This document shows, in pieces, positions 17,889-24,851 of a stretch of DNA of 64,000 bases. The notes beneath the pieces were generated by a model. That model was not told the DNA's origin. It saw nothing but the letters and a program-made list of their open reading frames with translations, and ran no database searches. Every line of letters begins with the position of its first letter. The stretch's first letter is position 1. Source of the stretch: Bacteroidota bacterium (lineage in GTDB: Bacteria > Bacteroidota > Ignavibacteria > Ignavibacteriales > Ignavibacteriaceae); assembly GCA_021815365.1 (NCBI GenBank), contig JAKAGZ010000005.1, positions 38,078 through 102,077 of the forward strand, given 5' to 3'. The translations under genes and the position numbers were made by a program.

Positions 17889-18917
17889 TTATAATGCAAA
17901 GAACCAAAAAACCAGCAAAGCAATGCTCTCTTTCATCCTGTAATAAATTTTATTATCAAAACTGAGGTTCAATCCCGATGCTGCTACCATTGCTTTTATA
18001 TGATAAAACTTACAAATTTCCTGAACCCTGGTTAAATGATAAGAATCAGAAATTATCACAATATTATGTAAATGTTGATTATCAATCAGTTCATTTTTTA
18101 TAAATCTTATCTGCTCATTCGTTGATGATGTTTTCTTTTCGAGGCGGATATTTGTAGTATCAATATTTTTTTCTTTCAGGTATTTATAAGCAACTTCGGC
18201 TTCACTCATCTCGCCGGGTGCATGCCCGCCGGTTAACTGTATCCTTTTCAAAATCTTTTGCTGATAAAGCTCTGCGGCTTTATCTGCTCTGAATGCAAGA
18301 CTCGGGCTTGGCTGATTACCTGACCATACAGCAGCACCAAGAACTACACCCGTAAACTTTCTTTTATTTTTATCTTTTGATTTTAATTTATTTTCTGCTC
18401 CAGACTGCAGCGTTATAAATGCTGTTATAAATAAAAAAATAACTATGGCAACTGAATTTACCGTCGCTCTCAAAAGTAACAAATCTTTTCTTCCCGATAA
18501 AGTAATCCACACAACAGAAATAAAAATAAATTGTATGAACTGGTAAAATGAAAATAGTATCCCTTGCAGAACTTCCCTGAGAGGATGATCCAGTATAAAA
18601 ATATTTGGAAGAGGTATTTTAACCAGGGAATAAATCTCTGAGAGAACCAGCGCGGCAGTCATCAGTACAGTATAGAAGATCAGCAGTCGTGGTTTATATT
18701 CGATTTTTTTATTGTAGGAATAGAACACAATTCCCAAAATCAAAATAAAAGCAAAGAAGAGATTAAAAAAATTTCCCGGATAGAGTATGTCAAAATCAGA
18801 AATGGGCAGACCCTGGTTCCTGTATTTTATAAAGTAAAGAAAAATAAGATCAAAAATAATTACGGGAATAATTATGCTTAGAAGCTTTCTCCTGGTATTG
18901 TTATTGCGGGCGGGCAT
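17889..18917 (-). CDS. Membrane protein with DUF218 (YdcF/SanA-like) domain
   Basis: The first 172 residues contain five predicted membrane helices (about 12-30, 50-68, 78-95, 118-140, 153-171). The DUF218 domain spans about 188-325, with VVLGAAVWSG at its start, LTGGHAPGEMSEAEV in the middle and VIISDSYHLTRV near residue 285. ElyC, SanA and YdcF share this fold and affect envelope precursor metabolism or vancomycin sensitivity, so an envelope role is likely but unproven. It lies 42 bases upstream of nusB in the same orientation. Confidence 0.82.
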   Translation of the reverse strand: MPARNNNTRRKLLSIIIPVIIFDLIFLYFIKYRNQGLPISDFDILYPGNFFNLFFAFILILGIVFYSYNKKIEYKPRLLIFYTVLMTAALVLSEIYSLVKIPLPNIFILDHPLREVLQGILFSFYQFIQFIFISVVWITLSGRKDLLLLRATVNSVAIVIFLFITAFITLQSGAENKLKSKDKNKRKFTGVVLGAAVWSGNQPSPSLAFRADKAAELYQQKILKRIQLTGGHAPGEMSEAEVAYKYLKEKNIDTTNIRLEKKTSSTNEQIRFIKNELIDNQHLHNIVIISDSYHLTRVQEICKFYHIKAMVAASGLNLSFDNKIYYRMKESIALLVFWFFAL

Positions 18918-19444
18918 TTAAGAAAAGTTTAAGTTCAAGTTCAAGTTAAAGATTAAGTTTAGATTTTTAAGAGCATTAAAAATTCATAAATGATATTCAG
19001 AATTTTCTGTTTAAGTGAGTTAAAGTTACCCAATAAAGCCATTCTCTGCAAGGCAGGATTGGGGAAGGGTACCAGCACCTTTTTTAGTTACTGAACTTAC
19101 GCAAAAGATTAGAGAACAAAAGTTGGCATCTTTTATAGAAAAACAGATAATAATTTTTTCGGAAGTAATACTGTTTTTGTCGCTATATTTTTAAAAACAA
19201 AAGCTGTCATCTCTCTATCTGTGTAAGTTGAATAAGTAATACAGTACGAAGTACATCCTTAATCTTAAACTTACACTTCCTCTTATCCCCCTTAATCCAT
19301 ACGAATATTTTTCGCTCATACCGAAAATAAATCAGTAGTTAAGCCTGTTAATCACTTAAAGACGGATAAATTAGAGACATTTTTAATTGGCAGGGTAGTT
19401 GCGAATACTACGCTAAAGGATGTTAAATTTACGAGGGTTAAAAA
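18918..19444. other. Intergenic region with a possible degenerate mobile repeat
   Basis: About 527 bases without a convincing gene. It contains a run of related hexamers near 18925-18960 (AAGTTCAAGTTCAAGTTAAAG) and a pair of inverted ends, AACTTACGCA at 19094-19103 and TGTGTAAGTT at 19220-19229, that could bound a 136-base element. The last 25 bases carry the ribosome binding site of the next gene (ACGAGGGTT). Confidence 0.5.
19094..19229. repeat. Possible MITE-like remnant with short inverted ends
   Basis: AACTTACGCAAAAGA on the left and, read on the other strand, AACTTACACAGATA on the right are inverted matches with few differences. The interior is AT-rich and non-coding. No second copy was seen in the window, so the call is tentative. 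Confidence 0.3.
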
Positions 19445-19714
19445 ATGAAAAAGTTAATATTTGTTGGAGTTATGATCTTAGGATTTGTAGTTAGTTATAC
19501 TTCGAGTGTGCCTGAATTTTTACAAAAACAAGTTCAATCACTCAGTGGTATGAGCCGCAGTGAGTTTGATACATACATTAACAAGAAACATTACCTGGTA
19601 AAAGCCTGGGCAGTAGATCCCAAAAAAATGGACCCTAAAACTTACAAAGCACTTTACGAAACGCTAAATTATCAGGAGACAATACTTAATTTTATAAAAG
19701 GAAAAACAAAATAA
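19445..19714 (+). CDS. Small exported protein of unknown function
   Basis: An 89-residue protein with a signal sequence or membrane anchor at residues 4-22 (LIFVGVMILGFVVSYTSSV) and a soluble, Lys-rich helical remainder. No family is recognised. The start has a good purine-rich site, GAGGG, nine bases ahead. It is convergent with the next gene, with only seven bases between stop codons. Codon use looks like its neighbours. Confidence 0.6.
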   Translation: MKKLIFVGVMILGFVVSYTSSVPEFLQKQVQSLSGMSRSEFDTYINKKHYLVKAWAVDPKKMDPKTYKALYETLNYQETILNFIKGKTK

Positions 19715-19721
19715 GTGCAGC

Positions 19722-20546
19722 TCAGTTTATCGGGATTACGCACCCTAAATTGAAATTCACAAAATGTTTTTTTTCGTTCTTATAGAAAAACCAGTTGTAC
19801 CCGCTCTCTAACTTGATTCCAGAGGTTATCCCTGTCTTTATGAAAAGACCCGTTCCCAATGTTGTTAGAAAACCTTTTTTGCTTGAATCCGGAAAAACTT
19901 TTTTGCCTGTGATATAGTCAACATCAGTTTCTGATGTCAGCAAATTTCCATATCCTGAAAAGATTGAAAGTATAGGTTCAACAAATGAGCCAGTAAAAAT
20001 AAAAATCCTGTTAACCAAACCAACGCTCATTAAATAAGATGTGCCTCCGTTAACTGCCGCCTTCGTTCCTGAAAATCCATTTTGAACAAGGAAATTGTCT
20101 CCGTTTAAATTTACTGAGCTGTAGCCAAGCTGAATCCCCAGGGAATAAAATTTATTGAACTGATAATTCAGGTCGGCTAAAAAAGATATACCTTGTTTTC
20201 GTATCTTTGCTTCATTCAGAGGTCTCAGATTTACTATCCCTCCCCCGTTCAGACTGAAGTAGCCCCAGGCTGATGATTCTTTCTCAGAAAAATTATTTTC
20301 CTGATTAAACGATATCCATTCTCCTGTTGAAAGAATTATATAATCAATATCTGTTTTAGGATAGTCATAAAGCAGGTCATTATCCCCTGAACGAAATTCA
20401 ACAGTGCTCTGTTTTATTTTTATTACTTTCCCTCTGACTGTTCCAAAATATTTCAAATGGATTTCATCAGTTTTTTTTTCCTGCGCTCTCAGCACAAATC
20501 CACTAACAGTAATAATTAGAACCGTCAGCAAAAATATTTTTCTCAT
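19722..20546 (-). CDS. Exported protein, probable small outer-membrane barrel
   Basis: A 274-residue protein with a signal peptide ending near residue 21 (VLRAQ). Residues 28-75 form a short beta domain (GTVRGKVIKIKQSTVEFRSG) of the kind that sits ahead of opacity-type barrels in Bacteroidota. From about residue 95 on it shows amphipathic strands (YQFNKFYSLGIQLGYSSVN, SGIKLESGYNWFFY) and ends in FNLGCVIPIN, consistent with an eight-stranded porin-like barrel. No specific family is recognised. It follows the ptsN-like gene by 20 bases and may be in the mgtA transcript. Confidence 0.6.
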   Translation of the reverse strand: MRKIFLLTVLIITVSGFVLRAQEKKTDEIHLKYFGTVRGKVIKIKQSTVEFRSGDNDLLYDYPKTDIDYIILSTGEWISFNQENNFSEKESSAWGYFSLNGGGIVNLRPLNEAKIRKQGISFLADLNYQFNKFYSLGIQLGYSSVNLNGDNFLVQNGFSGTKAAVNGGTSYLMSVGLVNRIFIFTGSFVEPILSIFSGYGNLLTSETDVDYITGKKVFPDSSKKGFLTTLGTGLFIKTGITSGIKLESGYNWFFYKNEKKHFVNFNLGCVIPIN

Positions 20547-20566
20547 ACAACTAAAACGTTTTCTTT

Positions 20567-21370
20567 CTACTTTGCTTCATTAGATAAATTATTTGTAAGC
20601 CTGATTGCAATACAATCATACGAACAGCGGTTAAGCTGATAATCTGCTGAGCTTCTTTTAATAATGCGCCATCCGTTCAGTTCAAAAATTCCTTTCGAAG
20701 CAATAGTCTCGACAAGCTGAAGAGAGTTATCGAGAATATCACTTAACTCTTTATTCTGCGAGAGCACAACAGGTCTTTGATTAGAGGCAGCAATTATAGT
20801 CACCGGTTCGATAATCATATTTGATAGCTGCTGGATTTTTTGTTCAGCAGAAATTCCCCTTGCTTCCAGTTGTATCATCCTCGCTCTTGCTTCAGAACCG
20901 ACCAGACTTTTTGAAGCGCTGACTAAATCCAAAAGATAATTTCTGATTGTATTCAAGTCATTAGCTTTGCGGAAAGATTCTATGTTAGGGTCACTTTGCA
21001 GAGCTTTGGCAAGAATAGAAATTTCTTTCAGGTAATGATTCCTCTGGTTATCCGGCACAAGATGCATTATAACTATGTGAACAGGCACATTATCGGGAGC
21101 GCCATAGTTAATGCCGGTTGGACTCCAGCCTACCGAGCAGATCAGGTCTTCTTCATAAGGCACACGTGCGTGCGGGCAGGCAAAACTTTTACCTAATGCC
21201 GTTGGGCTGTTTTTTTCACGGGACAAAACCAAACCTGCAACGTCTGTACCATTTGGCACGGAGGGAATCGCTTCTATAATATGAGCTAAGAATTGCAGTG
21301 AATGAAATTTATCATTATCAGGCAACTCAATTAAACGACCTTCCTGTAAAGCATCTAATAAAGTTTCCAT
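20567..21370 (-). CDS. PtsN-like EIIA (PTS type-2) domain protein downstream of mgtA
   Basis: A 267-residue protein whose first 145 residues match the fructose/nitrogen-PTS EIIA fold. The TALGKSFACPHARV motif carries the candidate phosphoacceptor His67, corresponding to the GIA(I/V)PH of PtsN. VPVHIVIMHLVP and NHYLKEISILAKAL follow as in that family. The C-terminal 110 residues form an unrecognised domain. The start is two bases after the mgtA stop, so the genes are co-transcribed and probably coupled. No sugar permease, HPr or EI is nearby. In E. coli PtsN regulates ion uptake (K+), so a regulator of MgtA is plausible but inferred. Confidence 0.82.
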   Translation of the reverse strand: METLLDALQEGRLIELPDNDKFHSLQFLAHIIEAIPSVPNGTDVAGLVLSREKNSPTALGKSFACPHARVPYEEDLICSVGWSPTGINYGAPDNVPVHIVIMHLVPDNQRNHYLKEISILAKALQSDPNIESFRKANDLNTIRNYLLDLVSASKSLVGSEARARMIQLEARGISAEQKIQQLSNMIIEPVTIIAASNQRPVVLSQNKELSDILDNSLQLVETIASKGIFELNGWRIIKRSSADYQLNRCSYDCIAIRLTNNLSNEAK

Positions 21371-21372
21371 AA

Positions 21373-24024
21373 TTAATTACCTCCGTATTTTTTGAAGAAC
21401 CAGACTTTAACACTATGCGTCAGAAAACTGTACGCTAATAAAAATCCTAATACCCACAACCAGTAAACTGCCGGGAGCGGCACTAAACCAATTACTTCTG
21501 CAAAAGAAGAATACGGCAGCCATGCACCAATCAGCATAATAAATAATGTTGTCAATGTCATCGGCAAAGATGCCCTGCTTCCAATAAACGGAATACGCCT
21601 GGTACGAATAATGTGAACGATCAATGTTTGTGTTAACAATGATTCAACAAACCATCCGGTTTGAAAAAGTTTTTCATAATACTGACCGTTTGAACCCGAA
21701 TTTAGAAACTGATAGCATCCAAAAACAAACCACATAAGAGCAAATGTTGCGTAATCAAAAATAGAACTGATTGGACCGATAAAAATCATAAATTTTTTAA
21801 TGTTGTCAATATTCCATTTCAATGGTTTAGCTACAATTTCTTTATCTACATTATCAGTCGGGATTCCCGTCTGCGAAAAATCGTAAAGCAAATTGTTAAG
21901 CAGAATCTGGATAGGGCGCATCGGTAAAAACGGAAGTAAATAACTTGCACCAACGATGCTGAACATATTTCCAAAATTTGAACTGGCACCCATCCTGATA
22001 TATTTAACAATATTAGCAAACACTTTACGTCCTTCAATAATACCATCTTCAAGTACTAATAAATTTTTTTCGAGCAGAACAATGTCTGCTGCTTCTTTAG
22101 CAACATCAACAGCCGAATCCACCGAAATTCCTACATCAGCAGCACGCAAAGATGGCGAATCGTTTATTCCATCGCCCATATAACCAACAACGTATCCCGC
22201 CTGCCGAAGTGAAGTAATTACCTTTTCTTTCTGAAGAGGCGATAATTTCGCAAATATATTATTTTGCTGAACAGCAAGAGAAAATTCTTCGTTAGTCAGG
22301 CGGTTTAACTCATCTCCCGTTATAACCCGCCCTGCTTTCAGACCAACATCTTTACATACTTTTTGTGTAACAAGTGAATTATCTCCGGTTAAAATTTTAA
22401 CTGTCACACCTGTATTATGTAAAACTTTAATCGCTTCTGCTGCAGAGTCTTTCGGCGGATCAAAAAAGGCTATGTAACCAAGAAGTATTAAATTTTTTTC
22501 ATCGGCCACACTAAAGGACTGATAAGTAGATGGGAACTCGCGGTAAGCAATAGCCAGCACACGATAACCATTGTTGTTAAGCGTCTCGACCTCTTCATAA
22601 AGATCATCGTGTATCATGTCAATTAACGGATATATTTCTTCATCTACCTGGTAATGCGTACAAACTGAATAAATCTCTTCAACAGCACCCTTGCAAATCA
22701 AAACGTGATCACCTTCATATTGAACGATAACAGACATTCTCCTTCTTTGAAAATCAAAAGGTAACTCGTCAACCAGGCTGCATTTACCTTCAACGTTAAG
22801 CTCGATATGCGAAAGTACAGCACGGTCAATCAGGTTCCTTAAACCTGTCTGGTAAAAACTATTCAGATAAGCATATTGCAGAACTGCGTTGCTTTCATTA
22901 CCGGTAATATCAACGTGTTTTTCCAGGATAACCCTGTCCTGTGTCAGTGTCCCTGTTTTATCTGTACAAAGGATATCTATTGCGCCAAAATTCTGTATCG
23001 AAGAAAGGTTTTTTACAATTACTTTTTTCTTTGACATTGTTAAAGCGCCTTTAGCGAGATTCACAGTAACAATCATTGGAAGCATTTCGGGAGTCAGTCC
23101 AACAGCAATGGAGAGACCAAATAATAATGCTTCGATCCAGTTCCCTTTGGTTATTCCAACTATCATAAATACAGCAAACACCATCAAGGTCATAAAACGA
23201 ATCATCAGCCAGGTAAATGATTTGATACCTGAATCAAAACTTGTTTCGGCTCTCCTTTCAGTCAGCTTTTCCGAAATTGACCCAAAGTAAGTTTTAGTAC
23301 CTGTGTTAACTACTAAAGCACGTGCAGTTCCACTGAGAACGTTACTTCCCTGGAAGCATGCATTTTGTAATTCAAATACAAAACCATTTTCGAGTTTTGT
23401 TTGTTCAGCTTTCTTTTCAATTGGCATAGATTCGCCAGTAAGCACTGACTGGCTGACAAAGAAATCCTTTGCAAAGATTAAACGCAGATCAGCAGGTATA
23501 ATCGAACCCGCATGAAGAAGTACTATATCACCCGGTACAACATCTGACATAGGCAACTCTGTTTCTTTACCATCTCTGAGCAGCAGCACGTGTGACTGCA
23601 CCCGTTTACCGAGCGACTCAACAGCCTTTGAAGATCTTCTGTCAAGAATATAAGATAAGCCCACACTGAGTAATACCATTATACTCACTATTATCATTGA
23701 TTTTGCTTCACCGATAATTCCTGAGACCAGCGCAATAACCAGTAACTGAATAACCAAAGGGCTCTTGCATCTGTTCAGAACATCTGCCCAGAAGCCGAGA
23801 GTTTTTGAATGTGCAAGTTCATTAAAGCCGTAATCCTCTAATCGTTTTTGGGCTTCTTCGGATGATAATCCCTTAATATCAGTTTCGAGTTTTTCAAGAC
23901 TGCCCTTAACATCGAGGCTGCAAACTTCAATTAAACGACGTTCATTCTCAGAAGTTTGATGAGGAGATTTTGCTTCTTTAGTAAAATTTGATGAAGATAT
24001 TTTTGAGAAGATAGAACGAGCCAT
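21373..24024 (-). CDS. mgtA: Magnesium-translocating P-type ATPase
   Basis: An inner-membrane Mg2+ importer of the P3B type, 883 residues. It has the TGES actuator motif at 195-198, phosphorylated Asp354 in CTDKTGTLT, the hinge GDGINDSPSLRAADVG, and the MgtA-specific transmembrane stretch NNLLYDFSQTGIPTDNVD near residue 720. GLTPEMLPMIVTVNLAKGA marks helix 4 of this subfamily. Ten membrane helices fit. It is preceded by a 12-base gap and a leader containing three short frames, and is followed at once by the PtsN-like gene. Regulation by Mg2+ is expected; see the leader entries. Confidence 0.95.
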   Translation of the reverse strand: MARSIFSKISSSNFTKEAKSPHQTSENERRLIEVCSLDVKGSLEKLETDIKGLSSEEAQKRLEDYGFNELAHSKTLGFWADVLNRCKSPLVIQLLVIALVSGIIGEAKSMIIVSIMVLLSVGLSYILDRRSSKAVESLGKRVQSHVLLLRDGKETELPMSDVVPGDIVLLHAGSIIPADLRLIFAKDFFVSQSVLTGESMPIEKKAEQTKLENGFVFELQNACFQGSNVLSGTARALVVNTGTKTYFGSISEKLTERRAETSFDSGIKSFTWLMIRFMTLMVFAVFMIVGITKGNWIEALLFGLSIAVGLTPEMLPMIVTVNLAKGALTMSKKKVIVKNLSSIQNFGAIDILCTDKTGTLTQDRVILEKHVDITGNESNAVLQYAYLNSFYQTGLRNLIDRAVLSHIELNVEGKCSLVDELPFDFQRRRMSVIVQYEGDHVLICKGAVEEIYSVCTHYQVDEEIYPLIDMIHDDLYEEVETLNNNGYRVLAIAYREFPSTYQSFSVADEKNLILLGYIAFFDPPKDSAAEAIKVLHNTGVTVKILTGDNSLVTQKVCKDVGLKAGRVITGDELNRLTNEEFSLAVQQNNIFAKLSPLQKEKVITSLRQAGYVVGYMGDGINDSPSLRAADVGISVDSAVDVAKEAADIVLLEKNLLVLEDGIIEGRKVFANIVKYIRMGASSNFGNMFSIVGASYLLPFLPMRPIQILLNNLLYDFSQTGIPTDNVDKEIVAKPLKWNIDNIKKFMIFIGPISSIFDYATFALMWFVFGCYQFLNSGSNGQYYEKLFQTGWFVESLLTQTLIVHIIRTRRIPFIGSRASLPMTLTTLFIMLIGAWLPYSSFAEVIGLVPLPAVYWLWVLGFLLAYSFLTHSVKVWFFKKYGGN

Positions 24025-24035
24025 TACAAATCCCC

Positions 24036-24128
24036 CTAATAAAAATTTTGTTTACCGATCAGATAATTGCTCATAATTATTCTTATGACGGCGAAATTTG
24101 TAATCGGAAAGAAATTTAATCTTAACAT
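24036..24128 (-). CDS. 30-residue leader frame directly upstream of mgtA
   Basis: ATG at 24128 with GGAGGTG ending two bases ahead; the frame runs 30 codons and stops with TAG 11 bases before the mgtA ATG, so its ribosome would terminate on the mgtA ribosome binding site (GGGGGA). The product starts MLRLNFFPITNF and is basic and moderately hydrophobic. Its Shine-Dalgarno can be sequestered by pairing with 24158-24162. It is too short for homology inference; it may be a coupling frame rather than a functional peptide. A 6-bp hairpin (TCATAA/TTATGA, 24071-24076 and 24083-24088) lies within it. Confidence 0.55.
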   Translation of the reverse strand: MLRLNFFPITNFAVIRIIMSNYLIGKQNFY

Positions 24129-24191
24129 GGCACCTCCAAAAGCATATACCTTAGGGTGTGCCTATGAATTAAGCGGAAGGCTAACCTAAGG
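24129..24191 (-). promoter_or_regulatory. Candidate Mg2+-responsive attenuator with two exclusive hairpins
   Basis: Structure A pairs CCTTAGG (24185-24191) with CCTAAGG (24149-24155), plus inner GCCT/AGGC (24178-24181 with 24160-24163). Structure B pairs GGCAC (24158-24162) with GTGCC (24129-24133) and a flanking CC with GG, burying the GGAGG of the 30-codon frame. The two compete for the same bases. The stop codon of the 20-codon leader lies in the first arm of structure A, so a ribosome finishing that leader would prevent A and favour B. Arms are seen in sequence; the switching is inference. Confidence 0.55.
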
Positions 24192-24248
24192 AAAGATGAT
24201 ACAGTAAGTTTTTTTATTTTCAGCGCCAGGTTCGTCTGAATCGGGCAT
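24186..24248 (-). CDS. 20-residue acidic/proline-rich leader peptide of mgtA (MgtL-like)
   Basis: ATG at 24248 preceded by AAGGA with a seven-base spacer. The product is MPDSDEPGAENKKTYCIIFP, then TAG at 24186-24188. Its N-terminus (Pro2, Asp3, Asp5, Glu6, Pro7, Glu10) has the acidic/proline composition that triggers intrinsic ribosome destabilisation in E. coli and Salmonella MgtL, where premature drop-off at low Mg2+ turns on mgtA. The stop codon sits inside the first arm of a hairpin. No sequence homology with MgtL is claimed; the likeness is of position, size and composition. Confidence 0.6.
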   Translation of the reverse strand: MPDSDEPGAENKKTYCIIFP

Positions 24249-24281
24249 GTTGTTTCCTTATAATTTTAGATTTAGACTTTT

Positions 24282-24312
24282 CAAAAATATATTTTTATAA
24301 GCTTTAAACAAA
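24282..24312 (-). promoter_or_regulatory. Candidate Bacteroidota-type promoter for the mgtA leader
   Basis: On the minus strand a TTTG (24309-24312) and TATTTTTG (24282-24289) are separated by 19 bases, matching the TTTG / TAnnTTTG pattern of Bacteroidota housekeeping promoters. Transcription would begin near 24275, about 28 bases before the 20-codon leader. The surroundings are very AT-rich, so a chance match is possible. Confidence 0.45.
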
Positions 24313-24424
24313 ATAAAATTATTACTTAACTAATTGTAAGTCTGTGAAGATTAAGGCTGTTGTAGTGTGCTTTTACTAAACTGATATCTCTATCCGTTTT
24401 TATTCTGATTTGCCTGAAGCAGAT

Positions 24425-24565
24425 CTAGTGGACAAATAAAAGTGCAAATAAAATAAAACTTAACCAGCAAATCAGCCAACCGAAGCCTATGAATATAACA
24501 AATAATAACACATCATAAGCTTTTATCCAGTCTGTAATTTTTTTTAGTCCGAGTATCAAAGACAT
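24425..24565 (-). CDS. 46-residue membrane miniprotein upstream of the mgtA leader
   Basis: ATG at 24565 with an AGGAGGTGG ribosome binding site ahead of it, the strongest in the region. The product begins MSLILGLKKITDWIKAYDVL, then has one long hydrophobic helix of about 25 residues rich in Phe, Ile, Leu and Trp (about 20-44), and ends LLFVH. It resembles small regulatory or accessory peptides of P-type ATPases (KdpF, MgtS, MgtR are 29-31 residues) in size and layout only. It is not homologous to any by eye. It could also be an independent gene, since the mgtA promoter candidate lies downstream of it. Confidence 0.6.
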   Translation of the reverse strand: MSLILGLKKITDWIKAYDVLLFVIFIGFGWLICWLSFILFALLFVH

Positions 24566-24623
24566 AACCACCTCCTGGGAGTATGCTTTTTTTCAGCAAC
24601 TTAGATACCATTTTTATCATTGC

Positions 24624-24651
24624 TTATTAGACTTATTTTTAAGTTTGACAA
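24624..24651 (-). promoter_or_regulatory. Candidate promoter of the 46-residue miniprotein
   Basis: Minus-strand TTGTCA (24646-24651) and TAATAA (24624-24629) are 16 bases apart, resembling a -35/-10 pair about 60 bases before the start codon. The match is moderate in AT-rich sequence. Confidence 0.3.
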
Positions 24652-24851
24652 GGATAGTTTTTCAGCAGTGAGAAACATTTTGTTTATTTTTCCTGAGTTT
24701 TGGAATTATCATTAAAACTATTATGATTTCTTACAATTCTCTCTGTTCTAATATATGCATATTTTGGTATATTATTTGGTATGGGAGAAAATACTTTGTT
24801 AATTTAATTGTTTAACAAAGGAAGTGCTTAAAATATTTTAGCGAGGTAAGT

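Noticed and set aside
24030..24250. M-box (ykoK) magnesium riboswitch ahead of mgtA
   Set aside because: The conserved M-box core GTTAGGTGAGGCTCC and its downstream paired regions are not present; only a partial TTAGGTTAGCC resemblance was seen. A translated leader explains the region better.
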